DNA from: Polaribacter sp. Hel1_33_78
Lineage (GTDB): Bacteria; Bacteroidota; Bacteroidia; Flavobacteriales; Flavobacteriaceae
Length of the DNA stretch: 64,000 nt
Assembly (NCBI RefSeq): GCF_900106075.1
Contig: NZ_LT629794.1
Coordinates: 62,001 to 126,000, forward strand
Direction of reading: 5' to 3'
Below, piece after piece: positions 63,152 through 64,000 of this stretch. Numbering within the stretch: the stretch's first letter is position 1; every line of letters starts with the position of its first letter. The notes beneath the pieces are model-generated. The model saw nothing but the letters and a program-made list of their open reading frames with translations, had not been told where the DNA came from and made no database searches. The position numbers and the translations under genes are program-made.

Positions 63152-64000
63152 CCAACTTATTTGTCAACTTTTTAAATTCTTTTTTAGGATCTCTTTCGGC
63201 ATATAAAACATTATAAACCGCATCTATAATTGGTGTTTTTGTTCCTTTCTCTTCTTTAATATTAAAAGCGCTTTTAGTTGCATAATAGCCCTCAGCAATC
63301 ATACTCATTTCTAATTGAGCAGATTTAACCGTGTATCCTTTACCAATCATATTTCCAAACTGTCTATTTCTGCTAAATGTTGAATACCCAGTTACTAATA
63401 AATCACCTAAATAAGCAGAATCATTAATATTACGTTTCATTTTATGTACTTTTTTTATAAAGCGTTTCATTTCACGAATTGCATTACTCATTAAGACGGC
63501 TTGGAAATTATCTCCATAACCTAAGCCATGAGCAATACCAGCAGCAATTGCATAAATATTTTTTAACACTGCAGCGTATTCTGTACCAATAATATCATCA
63601 GAAATCTTGGTGTTTATGTACCAACTATTTAAAGAGTCTGCCATTATTTTGGCTTTATTTTCATCTTGACACGCAATTGTTAAGTATGATAAACGCTCCA
63701 TTGCAACCTCTTCTGCATGACAAGGACCTGTAATTACACCAATATTTTCTAGAGGAATATTGTATTTTTTATGAAAGTGCTCACCAACAATTAAACCTGT
63801 TTCCGGAACGATGCCTTTAATAGCAGAAAAAATAGTTTTGTTTTCTAAAGATTCGTTTAATTTATCTAATTCACTTGTTAAAAAAGCGGAAGGAATTGCA
63901 AAAATTAAAACACTATAATTAGTAATCATATAATTAATGTCGTTAGATAAATCTAAGTGTTTTGGATCTAACTCGGCAGAACGTAAATATTTTGGATTGT
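63147..64000 (-). CDS. gpsA: NAD(P)-dependent glycerol-3-phosphate dehydrogenase, C-terminal part (cut by window edge)
   Basis: The frame continues past 64000; translating the last bases gives NPKYLRSAELDPKHLDLS before YMITNYSVLIFAIPSAFL, which fits the GpsA N-terminal domain. The visible 284 codons include KGIVPETG, GVITGPCHAEEVAMERLSYL (the conserved GPxxAxE region), the catalytic Lys in AALKNIYAIAAGIAHGLGYG and GYSTFSRNRQFG, and the C-terminal domain. The N-terminal Rossmann GxGxxG lies outside the window. It makes sn-glycerol-3-P from dihydroxyacetone-P for phospholipids. A terminator follows immediately. Confidence 0.94.
   Translation of the reverse strand, partial: NPKYLRSAELDPKHLDLSNDINYMITNYSVLIFAIPSAFLTSELDKLNESLENKTIFSAIKGIVPETGLIVGEHFHKKYNIPLENIGVITGPCHAEEVAMERLSYLTIACQDENKAKIMADSLNSWYINTKISDDIIGTEYAAVLKNIYAIAAGIAHGLGYGDNFQAVLMSNAIREMKRFIKKVHKMKRNINDSAYLGDLLVTGYSTFSRNRQFGNMIGKGYTVKSAQLEMSMIAEGYYATKSAFNIKEEKGTKTPIIDAVYNVLYAERDPKKEFKKLTNKLD

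Noticed and set aside
1..64000. CRISPR array, intact insertion sequence, prophage or toxin-antitoxin pair
   Set aside because: No regularly spaced repeats, transposase, integrase, phage structural gene or recognisable toxin-antitoxin pair was found on either strand.

Overview
This 64 kb window is AT-rich bacterial chromosome from a member of the Bacteroidetes, most likely a marine Flavobacteriaceae (Polaribacter/Tenacibaculum-like; the genus is inference from protein style, not a search). The support is a SusC/SusD pair, LytTR-type two-component systems, many lipoproteins, almost no Shine-Dalgarno sequences, and promoters fitting the flavobacterial -33 TTTG / -7 TAnnTTTG consensus, best seen upstream of a tRNA gene and of a tetR gene. 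I see no phage, intact insertion sequence or CRISPR array.

Layout. 1-3.6 kb: PadR regulator (cut by the window edge), thioredoxin, prolyl-oligopeptidase lipoprotein, unknown lipoprotein. 3.8-21.7 kb: an N-acetylglucosamine (GlcNAc) utilisation locus. On the minus strand lie a LytTR sensor/regulator pair, the GlcNAc permease NagP and the membrane acetyltransferase-like NagX. On the plus strand lie SusC, SusD, a strong terminator, and then an operon of a NagB deaminase fused to a PIG-L deacetylase domain, a GH20 hexosaminidase, an unknown 101-aa protein, a BadF-type sugar kinase and a 1095-aa FG-GAP/ASPIC lipoprotein. Together these could import chito-oligosaccharides, trim them to GlcNAc, phosphorylate it, and (if the PIG-L domain acts as the missing NagA) deacetylate and deaminate it to fructose-6-P.

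21.8-25.8 kb: a PLP trans-sulfuration-type enzyme overlapping an NhaC-family transporter, a decayed sulfatase, a small Cys4 protein, a GC-rich perfect hairpin and a CAU tRNA. 25.9-33.7 kb: polyprenyl diphosphate synthase, then a tetR-tolC-adaptor-RND efflux operon with a palindrome inside the tetR promoter. 33.8-37.6 kb: RecX, two lipoproteins, a single-Cys thioredoxin-fold protein, an unknown protein and an orphan ABC ATPase.

37.6-46.0 kb: a compact minus-strand biosynthetic operon. It holds a type III polyketide synthase, a methyltransferase, two FAD oxidoreductases and its own small fatty-acid synthase (ketosynthase, dehydratase, enoyl-reductase-like SDR, ACP, phosphopantetheinyl transferase), ending in a GreA-C-terminal-like protein. 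The likely product is an alkylated phenolic lipid, pyrone or quinone. This is the most interesting system in the window.

46.1-53.6 kb: DinB polymerase, alpha/beta hydrolase, LysE-like exporter, NADP-type glutamate dehydrogenase, PheS, two unknowns and a second NhaC antiporter. 53.6-64 kb: glycerol metabolism (glpK, glpD, partial gpsA) interleaved with a lipoprotein, a second LytTR two-component system, a flavin-binding oxidase-like protein, a kelch protein, an MFS transporter and an ACT-domain protein resembling the regulatory half of aspartokinase.
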